DNA of 64,000 bases from Alcanivorax sp. S71-1-4 (GTDB taxonomy: Bacteria; Pseudomonadota; Gammaproteobacteria; Pseudomonadales; Alcanivoracaceae), in the NCBI RefSeq assembly GCF_009846755.1, contig NZ_AQOR01000023.1, positions 1 to 64,000 of the forward strand, in the 5' to 3' direction. The notes beneath the pieces were generated by a model, which saw only the letters and a program-made list of their open reading frames with translations, searched no databases and was not told where the DNA came from. A program made the position numbers and the translations under genes. Below, in pieces: positions 27,474 to 35,759 of the stretch. The first letter of the stretch is position 1. Every line of letters starts with the position of its first letter.

Positions 27474-27826
27474 GGTCTGTCCTTGTTCAGCGATAGCGAT
27501 GCAATACGGGGTGAAAACACAACCGGGGGCGCCCTGTGTGCAGGGCACGGCCGAGCTTCACCATCGCCAGCAGGCGGGCGCGAACAAGCGGGCAGACTGT
27601 TGTGTCGTGTTGTCCCGGTACACCGAAGGTTCCTTTGATCCGTAGCAATGACGCGGATAACTGAGGCTGGATTGTAGCGGGCATTGTCGCCCGCGGCGAG
27701 CCTTGGCTGTGCTTGATCTGCATCAATGGCGGTCGCCGGGCACATTGATCCAGGTCAGCCTGCCCTGCCCGGCGAGGCCGGATACTGGGCGCCGTCAACG
27801 ACTTCCCATGACGCTGGAGGCGTATC
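27474..27826. other. trpE/ompW divergent intergenic region
   Basis: A 353-bp region between divergent genes. On the trpE side I looked for a tryptophan-codon leader peptide and attenuator and found none. A hairpin GCCCTG-CACA-CAGGGC lies at about 27531-27546 and is not followed by a clear U-run. A second perfect hairpin, GCGGGC-ATTGTC-GCCCGC, lies at about 27677-27694. The ompW side holds the FNR-type site listed separately. Confidence 0.5.
27713..27726. promoter_or_regulatory. FNR/Anr binding site upstream of ompW
   Basis: TTGATCTGCATCAA matches the FNR/Anr consensus TTGAT-N4-ATCAA at every position. It lies 101 bp upstream of the ompW start codon. OmpW is known to be under FNR control in enteric bacteria, so oxygen-responsive control of ompW is likely. 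Distance suggests activation from a promoter about 40 bp downstream of the box. Confidence 0.75.
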
Positions 27827-28462
27827 ATGTCCCTGCACTACCGCACCGCACTGGCCGGCTGCCTGCTGGTCACCAGCCCCTTCCTGGCCCAGAACGCCGC
27901 CGCCCATCAGGCCGGTGACTGGCTATTGAAGTTCGGCGTCACCCAGGTGAGGCCGGATTCCGACAACGGCAGCGTACTGGGCGGCACCGTCGACCTGGAT
28001 GCCAGCGACAACGTCGAGCCCAGCATCAGCCTGACCTGGATGGCCACCGATCATCTCGGCATCGAACTGCTGGGCGCATTGCCGTTCGAACACGAGATCA
28101 AGAGCCGGGCACTGGGCGGCAAGATCGCCACCACCAAACAGCTGCCCCCGACCCTGAGTGTGCAGTGGCACTTCCTGCCCACCGCCACCGTGCAGCCTTA
28201 TGTGGGCGTGGGCGTGAACTACACCCGCTTCTTCGACACCGACACCAAAGGCGCGCTCAGCGGCAGCCGGCTGGTGCTGGATGATTCCTTCGGGCTGGCC
28301 GGCCAGGTGGGCGTGCATGTGCCCTTCAATGAAGGCTGGTTCATCAATGCCGATGTGCGTTATGCCGACATTGATACCGATGTGAATCTGAACAGCACCC
28401 GTATCGGCACCGCCAATATTGACCCGTGGGTGACCACGGTGGGGTTTGGCCTGGCATTCTAG
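27827..28462 (+). CDS. ompW: OmpW-family outer membrane protein
   Basis: A 211-residue protein with a signal peptide (TALAGCLLVTSPFLAQNAAA, cleavage about residue 26). The OmpW beta-barrel pattern follows: AGDWLLKFGVTQVRPDSDNG, a mid-chain LSVQWHFLP and YVGVGVNYTRFFD, and a terminal aromatic residue (VGFGLAF) that signals BAM-dependent insertion. OmpW is an eight-stranded barrel for small hydrophobic compounds. GGAGG lies 7 nt before the ATG. It is monocistronic, with its own terminator and an FNR-type box upstream. Confidence 0.93.
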   Translation: MSLHYRTALAGCLLVTSPFLAQNAAAHQAGDWLLKFGVTQVRPDSDNGSVLGGTVDLDASDNVEPSISLTWMATDHLGIELLGALPFEHEIKSRALGGKIATTKQLPPTLSVQWHFLPTATVQPYVGVGVNYTRFFDTDTKGALSGSRLVLDDSFGLAGQVGVHVPFNEGWFINADVRYADIDTDVNLNSTRIGTANIDPWVTTVGFGLAF

Positions 28463-28470
28463 ACCGGGCA

Positions 28471-28511
28471 ACGGACATCGCTGTGGCGGCGATGTCCGTT
28501 TTCTTTTTTTG
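28471..28511 (+). terminator. Rho-independent terminator of ompW
   Basis: An 11-bp perfect stem (ACGGACATCGC paired with GCGATGTCCGT) with a short loop is followed by TTTTCTTTTTTT. It lies 8 bp after the ompW stop. Confidence 0.88.
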
Positions 28512-28566
28512 TTTTGGGGAGCGGGGGAGTTGGCGCGACTCGCTGCGCTGTTCCCACCCTGCGGCC

Positions 28567-31500
28567 CTATGCGGCGGCGCGCTGTTCGTTGCGGAACAGC
28601 ACCAGACACAGCGCGGGTACCACCAGCAACGTCAGCACCGTTGAAGCCATCAACCCGGAAATGATTGCCCAGGCCATGGGCGGCCAGAGTGTCGACTGGG
28701 TGAATGCCAGCGGCAGCAGACCGGCCACGGTGGTGGCCGTGGTCAGCAGGATCGGCCGGGTGCGGCGCGCCACCGCGTAGTAGACCGCGTCCCGCGCATT
28801 GTCACCGGCGGCCAGACGCTGGTCGACCACATCAATCAGCACGATGGCGTTGTTGACCACAATCCCCACCAGCGCCACCACGCCGAGCATCGACATGAAA
28901 CCGAACGGCGAACCGGACAGCGCCAGCCCCGGAATGATGCCCACCGCTGCCATCGGCACGGTCAGCAGCACCAGCCCCACCCGACGGAAGGAATTGAACT
29001 GCCACAGCAGGAAGAACAGCAGCAACAGCACACCGATGGGCGCCGAGCTGGCCAGCGCCCGGTTGGCATCGCCGCTGCCTTCGCTGTCGCCGCCGTATTC
29101 CAGCCGCACGCCCTCCGGCAGCGGCCGCTCGGCCAACTGGCCGCGCAGGTTATCGAGCACCTGGCTGAAGCTGTACCCCTCGGACAGATTGGCTACGACG
29201 TTATAGACGCGCACCCCGTCCCGGTGAGAGATACCCGCCGGCTCCCAGTCGGCATAAATACGCGCCACCTGCATCAGGGGCACGGGGTCGCCCTGCTGCG
29301 GATAGATATTCACTGACAGCAGCCTCGAAAGAGGCAGCGCGGTGCCTTCCACGGAACGCACCACCATCGGCATCGGATCCCGCTCCTGGCGATACTGCTC
29401 GGCGGTAAGGCCGTAGCTCTGCCCAAACAGCGTGCGCGCCACATCGGCGCGGGTCAGGCCGAAACGCTGCGCGACAGCGTCGTCCACGTCCACCCGCAGC
29501 GCCGGCACACCGAAGTCGATGTTGTGACGCACATCCACGGCGCCGGGAATGCCCCGCAGCATGGCAAACACTTCCTCGGCGGCACGCATGCGCTGGGTGT
29601 CATCCGCATGATAGATGCGCACTTCCACCGGCGCCTCGCGTGGTGGCCCCTGGCCAAGCTGGCTGGCCGCCAGATTCACCTCCGGCATGCGGTCGCGCAC
29701 ATACTCGCGGATATCCCGGATCACATGACGCGTCGCGGCCAGGTCCACGGCGTTGACCACCAGCCGGGCGCGGTTCGGCGCCTGCGGCGTGCGCACCAGG
29801 TTGTAATAGAACGTGGGGCCGCTGTGGCCAACGAAACGGTGTACCTGCTGCACGTCACGGCGCTGGCGCACCACCCGTTCCAGTTCCTCGGCCACACCGG
29901 CGGTATAGGCCTGATCGGTGCCCTCCGGCAGGTGCAGGTCCAGGATCACCTTGGGGCGGTCGGCGTTGGGAAAGAATTGCAGGTTCATGGCCGGCACCAG
30001 CGCAAAGCTGACCAGCACCATCGCCGCGCTGATCCCCAGCACCAGCCGGGGCCGGCCGGTGCTCAGTTGCGCCAGCCGGTCACCCAGTGCCAGCACCCAG
30101 CGTGTCCGCTCGGAGGATTGCCGGCGCAGGAACCGTGCCGCCAGCAACGGCGCCACGCTGATCGCCAGCAGGTAGCTGACCGACAGCGTCAGCATGATCA
30201 TCACCGGGATGCCCCGGGTGAAATCCGCGGTGCCGCCCTTGGACAACAGCATCGGGGTAAACGCCGCCAGCGTGGTGGCCGTGGAGGCGCCGAGCGGCCC
30301 GGCCAGTTCGCGGATCGCGCCGCCGGCCGCTTCCAGCCGGCTGGCGCCGTCGCTCAGGCGCGTCTGCACGTTTTCCACCATGACGATGGCATTGTCGATC
30401 AGGATACCCAGCGAGATGACCATCGCGATTACCGCGATCTGGTGCAAAATGCCGCCGCCAAGGTTGTACAGCCCCAAGCTGATCAGCGCCACCGCCGGCA
30501 GGATCGAGGCCACCAGAATGCCCATGCGCAATCCCATGCCGACGAACACCACCGCGACGATGATCAGCACACTCATCAGCAGGCTGCCTTCCAGCTCGGT
30601 CAGGCGCTCGCCCACCTTGTCCGGCTGGAAAAACATTTCATGAATATCCAGCGGTGCGAACTGCGGCGCCACCTCGCTCAAGCGCGCGCGCAGGTCCGCA
30701 CCGAAACGCAGCGCATCCACCTGGCCACGCTGGGCATAGATGCTCAACAGCACCACACGCTCGCCGTCGTACCAGGTTTCCGCCTGCAGCGGCTCACGCG
30801 GTCCGCGCCAGACTTCGGCAATGGCGGCCAGCGGCACGGTGCTGCCATCGGCCAGCGGCACCTGCGTCATGCGCAGCTCATCAATGTTCACGAATTCGCT
30901 GTTGGCCAGCACCGACAACCGCTTGCCCCCGGCGACGACAAAGCCGCCGGGCACGACCTGGTTACGCTGCGCAATCAGGTTGCCGAGCCCTTGCGGGGTC
31001 AGGCCGATACGATGCAGCTCTGCATCGTCCACCGCGATGGTGATCTGCTCGTCGGCCTGGCCTTCTATTTCAATGCGAGAGAGGAACGGAATATCCAGCA
31101 GCCGATCCTTTAATCGCTCTGCCTGGCGCGAGAGTTCCGCCACGGAGGCCGAGCCACTGACTGCCAGCACCACCGCCGGGGTGTCGATGATGCGGTCATC
31201 CAGCACCATCTGGCCGACGCCATCGGGAAATTGCAGGCGTGCCCGTTCCATTGCCTGACGCACACGGTCCCAGGCCGCCGTGGTGTCGTAAATCTTGTCG
31301 AGCTGCATGATGCGCACTACGGCAAACCCTTCGCGCGCGTTGCTGTTGATGTGGTTGATTTCCTCCACCTGCAACAGCTCTTCTTCCAGCGGCCGCAACA
31401 CCAGACGTTCCACCGCCTCGGCGGTCGCGCCGGGATATTGTACCGTGAGCAGCCCGGCGCGATGCGGGAAGCTGGGGTCTTCCTGGCGCGCCATATTGAA

Positions 31501-31581
31501 GTAGGCCGCCAGGCCCACCAGCGACATCATGACCACCACCAGCCCGAGCAGGCGCTGGCGGCGCAGCAGGAATTCAATCAC
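28567..31581 (-). CDS. RND-family efflux transporter, inner membrane permease
   Basis: A 1,004-residue protein of the AcrB/HAE1-like RND superfamily. It has an N-terminal membrane helix (LLGLVVVMMSLVGLAAYFNM), then ARQEDPSFPHRAGLLTVQYPGATAEAVE, a periplasmic porter loop, and two six-helix bundles with MVISLGILIDNAIVMVENV (the TM4-region acidic motif) and the second-half equivalent VALVGIVVNNAIVLIDVVDQR. It is slightly shorter than AcrB (about 1,050). Its start overlaps the adaptor gene stop by 4 bp. No outer membrane partner is encoded here, so it should share one. The substrate cannot be told from sequence. Confidence 0.92.
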   Translation of the reverse strand: MIEFLLRRQRLLGLVVVMMSLVGLAAYFNMARQEDPSFPHRAGLLTVQYPGATAEAVERLVLRPLEEELLQVEEINHINSNAREGFAVVRIMQLDKIYDTTAAWDRVRQAMERARLQFPDGVGQMVLDDRIIDTPAVVLAVSGSASVAELSRQAERLKDRLLDIPFLSRIEIEGQADEQITIAVDDAELHRIGLTPQGLGNLIAQRNQVVPGGFVVAGGKRLSVLANSEFVNIDELRMTQVPLADGSTVPLAAIAEVWRGPREPLQAETWYDGERVVLLSIYAQRGQVDALRFGADLRARLSEVAPQFAPLDIHEMFFQPDKVGERLTELEGSLLMSVLIIVAVVFVGMGLRMGILVASILPAVALISLGLYNLGGGILHQIAVIAMVISLGILIDNAIVMVENVQTRLSDGASRLEAAGGAIRELAGPLGASTATTLAAFTPMLLSKGGTADFTRGIPVMIMLTLSVSYLLAISVAPLLAARFLRRQSSERTRWVLALGDRLAQLSTGRPRLVLGISAAMVLVSFALVPAMNLQFFPNADRPKVILDLHLPEGTDQAYTAGVAEELERVVRQRRDVQQVHRFVGHSGPTFYYNLVRTPQAPNRARLVVNAVDLAATRHVIRDIREYVRDRMPEVNLAASQLGQGPPREAPVEVRIYHADDTQRMRAAEEVFAMLRGIPGAVDVRHNIDFGVPALRVDVDDAVAQRFGLTRADVARTLFGQSYGLTAEQYRQERDPMPMVVRSVEGTALPLSRLLSVNIYPQQGDPVPLMQVARIYADWEPAGISHRDGVRVYNVVANLSEGYSFSQVLDNLRGQLAERPLPEGVRLEYGGDSEGSGDANRALASSAPIGVLLLLFFLLWQFNSFRRVGLVLLTVPMAAVGIIPGLALSGSPFGFMSMLGVVALVGIVVNNAIVLIDVVDQRLAAGDNARDAVYYAVARRTRPILLTTATTVAGLLPLAFTQSTLWPPMAWAIISGLMASTVLTLLVVPALCLVLFRNEQRAAA

Positions 31582-32708
31582 TGCGCGCTCTCCATCTGAC
31601 CCATCGTGCCCACCTGATCCATCGTGCCCACCGGATCAATCACGGTGACCCGGTCGCCGGAGACCAGCCTTGTCAGGCCGGCGTACACCACCTGGTCGTC
31701 AGCGGCCAGCGCTTCGCCACTGACCAGCACCTGTTCGCCGGCCAGTTGCAGCACCGTCACCGGCACCCGCTCGGCAATATTGTCGCGCACGCGAAATACC
31801 GCCGGGCCTTCCGAAGAGCGGAACACCGAGAGCACCGGCAACGCCAGCGCCTCGCGGCGGCCGCGCGGCACGCCCACTTCCACCGACACCCCCGGCGCCA
31901 GCGAGGCATCATCCAGCGAGACCACCAACGGATACAGCTCACCACGACGCGAACCACGGCCAATTTCCGTCACCACCCCGGTCAGCGGTTCACTGCCACG
32001 CTCCATCACCCGCCACACCGTCAGCCGGTCCCCCGGCTTCAGGCTGGTGCGCAAAATTTCCGGGATACGCACTTCCACTTCCAGGCCCAGCGCCGAGGAC
32101 AGCCGCAGCACCGGTTGCCCGGCGGCGACAAATTCGCCCGGTTCTGCCAGCACCGCTTCCACCGTGCCGGCAAACGGCGCGCGCAGTTCACTCTCGCGCA
32201 GCAGTTGTTCGGCTTCCGCCAACGCCGCCTGGGCGGTGGCACGCCCGGCCTCCAGTGCATCGCGCCGGGCCAGCAACTGCTCCAGATCCTGTTCGGACAA
32301 CACGCCGCGCTCGCGCAGCGTCACCGCGCGCTGGTATTCCTGCTCGGCCTGGCGCAGTTGCGCGTCGGTTTCACGAATACGGGCACGGGCGGAATCCCGC
32401 GCCGGAATCAGTTGCGGATTGCGCAACCGCGCCATCAAGTCACCCGCCACCACCGGCTGACCAATGTCCGCCGGCCGCTCGTGCAGGGTGCCGCTGACCT
32501 GGAAGGTGAGTTCGGCACGCTGCCGCGCCCGCACCACCCCGGCAAACCGCAGCGGCGCCAGGTCTTCCCCCGCCAGCACCGGCGCCGTGCGCACGGTCAC
32601 CGGGGGCACCTCCCGCCCCGCCTCGCGGCCACTGCAGGCCACCATGATGGCCACCACCGCCGCCACCGGGGCCAGCCAGCCCCAGTGTCTTGCCTGAATC
32701 CTGCGCAT
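31578..32708 (-). CDS. RND efflux periplasmic adaptor (lipoprotein)
   Basis: The start at 32708 gives MRRIQARHWGWLAPVAAVVA followed by IMVACSG, a lipoprotein signal with the lipobox ending in Cys at about residue 24; longer upstream frames lack a signal. The 376-residue protein has the membrane-fusion layout: a barrel-sandwich hybrid domain (LRFAGVVRARQRAELTFQVSG, then VVAGDLMARLRNP), an alpha-helical hairpin (residues about 105-175), its second lipoyl half (LRAPFAGTVEAVLAEPGEFV) and a beta-barrel. It couples the RND pump to an outer membrane channel. The divergent TetR gene is the likely repressor. Confidence 0.92.
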   Translation of the reverse strand: MRRIQARHWGWLAPVAAVVAIMVACSGREAGREVPPVTVRTAPVLAGEDLAPLRFAGVVRARQRAELTFQVSGTLHERPADIGQPVVAGDLMARLRNPQLIPARDSARARIRETDAQLRQAEQEYQRAVTLRERGVLSEQDLEQLLARRDALEAGRATAQAALAEAEQLLRESELRAPFAGTVEAVLAEPGEFVAAGQPVLRLSSALGLEVEVRIPEILRTSLKPGDRLTVWRVMERGSEPLTGVVTEIGRGSRRGELYPLVVSLDDASLAPGVSVEVGVPRGRREALALPVLSVFRSSEGPAVFRVRDNIAERVPVTVLQLAGEQVLVSGEALAADDQVVYAGLTRLVSGDRVTVIDPVGTMDQVGTMGQMESAQ

Positions 32709-32839
32709 ACTTCCAACCCCCTGCGGGGCGCCCCTGAGAGAGCGCGTACTGTTTATTACCCCTGATCGATCAGCGGCATCTGAAACAAGCCGGCCGGCGG
32801 TCATGGCCCGTCGAAGCAGTGGCACCCCCGGCACTTCCG

Positions 32840-32871
32840 TGACATATTGTCATTTATTGACATTTTGTCAA
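32840..32871. promoter_or_regulatory. Tandem palindromic operators between the efflux operon and tetR
   Basis: TGACATATTGTCA (32840-32852) and TTGACATTTTGTCAA (32857-32871) are both perfect palindromes sharing the half-sites TGACA/TGTCA, with centres 18 bp apart. They sit between the efflux operon start (32708) and the tetR start (32982). Paired half-sites on nearly two helix turns suit a TetR dimer pair. The second palindrome also contains TTGACA, a possible -35 element. Confidence 0.75.
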
Positions 32872-32981
32872 TGAGCTATCAAAACGCTAGCATGCCCGCT
32901 TTACGGGTGCACATTCACCCCGGGGCAGGCTGCGTTATACGCAAGCCTGAACACAAGCACCACTACCTGCGAGATCATAAA

Positions 32982-33632
32982 ATGAGCGTGCGGGCACGCC
33001 GGGAACAGGAAAAACAGGAGCGTCGCGAAAGCATCCTCGATGCCGCCGAACGGGTGTTCTTCGGCAAGGGCATCGAGCGCTCGACCATGGACGATATCGC
33101 CCGTGAGGCACAGCTCAGCCGGGGCCTGCTGTATGTCTACTTCCGCGACAAAGTGGCGATGCTCGAGGCGATCATGCTGCGCGCCGCCGAAAACCTGCGC
33201 TGCCGCTTCCGGGAACTGGCCGCCAGCGAGTTGACCGGCGGCGAGCAGATCAACGCCATGGGCCGCGCCTACTATGACTTCTCCCTGGCGCAGCCGGACT
33301 ATTTCGACCTGCTCACCCGCGCCGCCAGCGAATGGCCGACCCTTGCCGACGGCAATGACGACACCCCGCTGGAAGTCTGCTCGAGCGAGATCATGGACAT
33401 CATGACGGCCACCATCCGGCGCGGGCTGGCCGACGGCAGCCTCGACCCGCAGCGCGTCAACGACCCGGAACAGACCGCCATGTACCTGCGCGGCGCCCTG
33501 CACGGTGTGATCATGCTCACCCGCCAGCCACCGAGCCCGAGCCTGCCCACCGGACAATCACCGGCCGACCTGGTGCGCTACACGCTGGACATGCTCGGCG
33601 CCTCGTTGCGACGGATACCCGCCAACGGCTAG
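32982..33632 (+). CDS. TetR/AcrR-family transcriptional regulator
   Basis: The start at 32982 (MSVRARREQEKQERR) is preferred over an ATG at 32847 that would lie inside the operator. The 216-residue product has the TetR N-terminal HTH (ILDAAERVFFGKGIERSTM, then IAREAQLSRGLLYVYFRDK) and a helical ligand/dimerisation domain. It is divergent to the RND efflux operon with tandem palindromes between, so it probably represses the pump and itself. The inducer is unknown. Confidence 0.9.
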   Translation: MSVRARREQEKQERRESILDAAERVFFGKGIERSTMDDIAREAQLSRGLLYVYFRDKVAMLEAIMLRAAENLRCRFRELAASELTGGEQINAMGRAYYDFSLAQPDYFDLLTRAASEWPTLADGNDDTPLEVCSSEIMDIMTATIRRGLADGSLDPQRVNDPEQTAMYLRGALHGVIMLTRQPPSPSLPTGQSPADLVRYTLDMLGASLRRIPANG

Positions 33633-33668
33633 GCTGGCAACACCTCTCTGGCCCGCATGGAGCCTCCG

Positions 33669-34247
33669 ATGCCGTCCACGCCCGACTGGCCAGCGCTGCT
33701 CAGCGATGCGCTGGCGCACAACCCGCACCACAGCGCCCGCTACATCCAGCTGGCCACCCTCAGTGACAGCGGCGAGGTCACCTGTCGCACGCTGGTCTGC
33801 CGGCGCTGGCTGCCGGACACCGGCACCCTGGTCGCCACCACCGATCTGCGCAGCCACAAAGTGCGCGGCCTGCGCCGCCATGAACAGGCCGAGGCCTGCT
33901 GGTACCTGCCAGCCCGCAGCGAACAGTTTCGCCTGCGCGGGAGCGTGATCCTGACCGGCGCCGAACAGGGGTCATCCTTGCGCGAAGAGATCTGGGAGGC
34001 ATTGCCGGCCAGCGGCAAAGTACTGTTCACCGGCCCGGCGCCCGGCACCCCTCTGCCGCCCGGTTACTCCGGCCCCGACAGCGCAACGCCGTCACACCTG
34101 CCGGACTGTTTTGCGTTACTGACGCTGCAACCAGTGCGGGTGGATTACCTGAACCTCAGCACCTCGCCGCACCAGCGCTGGCTGTTTGAATATCATCGCG
34201 GGGAAGCCGCGCGGCGACAGTGGCACGCAAGAGCGCTGGTGCCGTGA
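33669..34247 (+). CDS. Pyridoxamine 5'-phosphate oxidase-related FMN-binding protein
   Basis: The ATG at 33669 has GGAG six bases upstream; an in-frame ATG at 33657 has no good site. The 192-residue protein fits the split-barrel flavin-binding family: ARYIQLATLSDSGEVTCRTLV, FMN-contact region LVATTDLRSHKVRGLR, AEACWYLPARSEQFRLRG and a C-terminal VDYLNLSTSPHQRWLF. It resembles the PNPOx-like domain family rather than PdxH itself (no complete PdxH signature). The gene sits 36 bp after tetR in the same direction, so it may be cotranscribed. Confidence 0.82.
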   Translation: MPSTPDWPALLSDALAHNPHHSARYIQLATLSDSGEVTCRTLVCRRWLPDTGTLVATTDLRSHKVRGLRRHEQAEACWYLPARSEQFRLRGSVILTGAEQGSSLREEIWEALPASGKVLFTGPAPGTPLPPGYSGPDSATPSHLPDCFALLTLQPVRVDYLNLSTSPHQRWLFEYHRGEAARRQWHARALVP

Positions 34248-34272
34248 GGGGCGTTTTTTTGGTGAGCTTCGT

Positions 34273-34431
34273 GGGCCGAAGCCTGGACGTGGCGGGTTTC
34301 GCCGTTGGCGGTGTTCGGGAAATCCGTAGGGTGGGAAGAGCGAATGCGAATCCCACCGTTCGGAAGGTGATGTTTCGCCAAGGCTTGTGGGAGTGGGCCT
34401 AAGCTTGGACGTGGTGGGTTTCGCCGTTGGC
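34273..34431. repeat. Two copies of a host intergenic repeat around a REP-like palindrome
   Basis: A 37-bp unit containing TGGACGTGG-C/T-GGGTTTCGCCGTTGGC occurs at 34273-34309 and 34395-34431 (three mismatches). Between them, about 34322-34363, is an imperfect palindrome with GGTGGGA and TCCCACC arms. A related copy lies at 56742-56774. This is the pattern of REP/BIME-type intergenic repeats. The IS110 element begins right after the second copy. Confidence 0.75.
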
Positions 34432-34444
34432 TCTACCCACCCTT

Positions 34445-34689
34445 GTATGTTGTGCCTCGAATCAACAAGGTAAGTTGAAGCCGTTACCGGGGAGGCCGTC
34501 CCACCCTTGAGGCACATTGCGTGACCTCGTTCGTAGATTGGCCCCCCGCCTCATTACCACTACGTGGAGTATCCCGAAGCCGGGCTCTTTCGAGAGACGG
34601 ACTTCGTATCACAAGGTTGTAGCGGTAAGAAGTGCGAGGTCGGGGAACCGGTCACCATTGTTACTGATCTGTCAGTCCAGGAGAACCCC
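34445..34689 (+). ncRNA. Candidate bridge RNA in the 5' noncoding end of the IS110 element
   Basis: About 245 bp of noncoding sequence precedes the transposase. Folding elements read by eye: TGTGCCTC (34451-34458) with GAGGCACA (34509-34516); GACCTCG (34523-34529) with CGAGGTC (34635-34641); and a stem-loop CGAAG (34575-34579)/CTTCG (34602-34606) enclosing an internal loop and a CTCT-TTCG-AGAG hairpin. A stem carrying a large internal loop is the architecture of the guide loops in IS110 bridge RNAs, which are encoded in this position. The exact ends are not known. Confidence 0.6.
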
Positions 34690-35682
34690 GTGAGTGATCA
34701 TGTCGGAATAGATGTCGGCGCCAAATCCGTTATGGTGAGCGTGCGGCGAGCAGGGCGTCTTGTCAGTACCCGCGAGTTCTCCCAGTCCCCGGAGGGGCAT
34801 CAGGCCTTGATCAAGCAGCTTGGCAGCAAGGTCGCTTGCGTGGTGCTTGAAGCGACCGGGGTGTATTACCTGGATCTGGCTGTCGCGCTATGCCGGGCCG
34901 GCTTGCCGGTCTCCGTCATCAACCCGCGCAGTTTCCACCATTTCGCCAAGCTCAAGCTGAGCAACAGCAAGACCGACGCGGCCGATGCCGCGCTGCTGGC
35001 TGAGTACGGGGAGTGCCTGCATCCCCCGCTGTGGCAGGCCCCCAACGAGGTGCTGATGGGGTTGCGCGACATAGGTCGGCAGATCAATCGCCTCACAGCG
35101 GCCCGCACGCAAGCCAAGAACCGCCTGCACGCGATGCGCTCCAAGTCATCCACCCTCGCCCTGCTGATCGAGGATGAAGTGGAAGCCGTCGAGCGGTTTG
35201 ACCAGCGTATTCAGCGCCTGACCCAGGCCGCGCTTGAGCTGATCAGCCAGCAACCCGACACCCGGCAGCATCTGGTCAACCTGCAGCAGGCCAAGGGCAT
35301 CGGAGAAGCCAGCGCCATCGCCATGCTGGCCGAGTTGAGCGTGCTGCCTGCGACGCTGAAATCGGCTCAGGTCAGTCGTTACGCGGGCCTGGATGTCCGG
35401 CTTTGCCAGTCGGGCACCAGTGTTAACAAGCCTGGCCGCCTGAGCAAAGCCGGGAACGCTTACTTGCGCAGCGCCTTCTACATGCCAGCGCTGTCTGCTG
35501 TCCGACATGACCCCTATGCCAAGGCGTACTACGAGGCCCTGCAGGCCCGCGGCAAGAAGAAAATCCAGGCCTTATGCGCCGTGATGCGCAAATACCTCAC
35601 GGGCGTCTGGGCATGCCTGCAGCTGGGTGTCCCGTTCGATACTTCCAAGCTTTTTAGCGATCAACACATGAAAAAAGCTTGA
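34690..35682 (+). CDS. IS110-family transposase (DEDD recombinase)
   Basis: The GTG at 34690 with AGGAG upstream gives VSDHVGIDVGAKSVMVSV; an upstream ATG (34564) would translate the noncoding RNA. The 330 residues carry the N-terminal RuvC-like DEDD domain (GIDVGAK, VVLEATGVYY, NSKTDAADAALLAEY) and the C-terminal Transposase_20 domain (AKGIGEASAIAMLAEL, then GRLSKAGNAYLRSAFYMPAL). The Ser of GRLSKAGN is the catalytic serine position in this family. All acidic residues and the serine are present, so it should be active. It uses a bridge RNA to pair donor and target DNA. Confidence 0.92.
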   Translation: MSDHVGIDVGAKSVMVSVRRAGRLVSTREFSQSPEGHQALIKQLGSKVACVVLEATGVYYLDLAVALCRAGLPVSVINPRSFHHFAKLKLSNSKTDAADAALLAEYGECLHPPLWQAPNEVLMGLRDIGRQINRLTAARTQAKNRLHAMRSKSSTLALLIEDEVEAVERFDQRIQRLTQAALELISQQPDTRQHLVNLQQAKGIGEASAIAMLAELSVLPATLKSAQVSRYAGLDVRLCQSGTSVNKPGRLSKAGNAYLRSAFYMPALSAVRHDPYAKAYYEALQARGKKKIQALCAVMRKYLTGVWACLQLGVPFDTSKLFSDQHMKKA

Positions 35683-35759
35683 TCCCCAACAGAGTATCTA
35701 CGGCAGCTTCGACAGGAGGGGGAAAGCAAGGCGAAACCTGCCATTCTTTACTTTGCCTT

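Larger units (their letters stand above)
34436..35690 (+). mobile_element. IS110-family insertion sequence (ends approximate)
   Basis: The element consists of the long 5' noncoding segment and a DEDD transposase gene. IS110 elements lack clear terminal inverted repeats and often make no target duplication, so the boundaries cannot be fixed. The left limit is set where the host repeat ends; the right limit lies between the transposase stop (35682) and the fliA stop (35760). The noncoding RNA lies upstream of the gene, which places it in the IS110 group rather than the IS1111 group. Confidence 0.65.

Noticed and set aside
27474-27700. trp leader peptide and attenuator upstream of trpE
   Set aside because: No short frame with adjacent Trp codons and no hairpin followed by a U-run was found.
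29524-31113. 529-codon plus-strand frame opposite the RND permease
   Set aside because: Very rich in His, Gln, Arg and Ala, as expected from reverse-reading a GC-rich gene. The RND permease on the minus strand is unambiguous.
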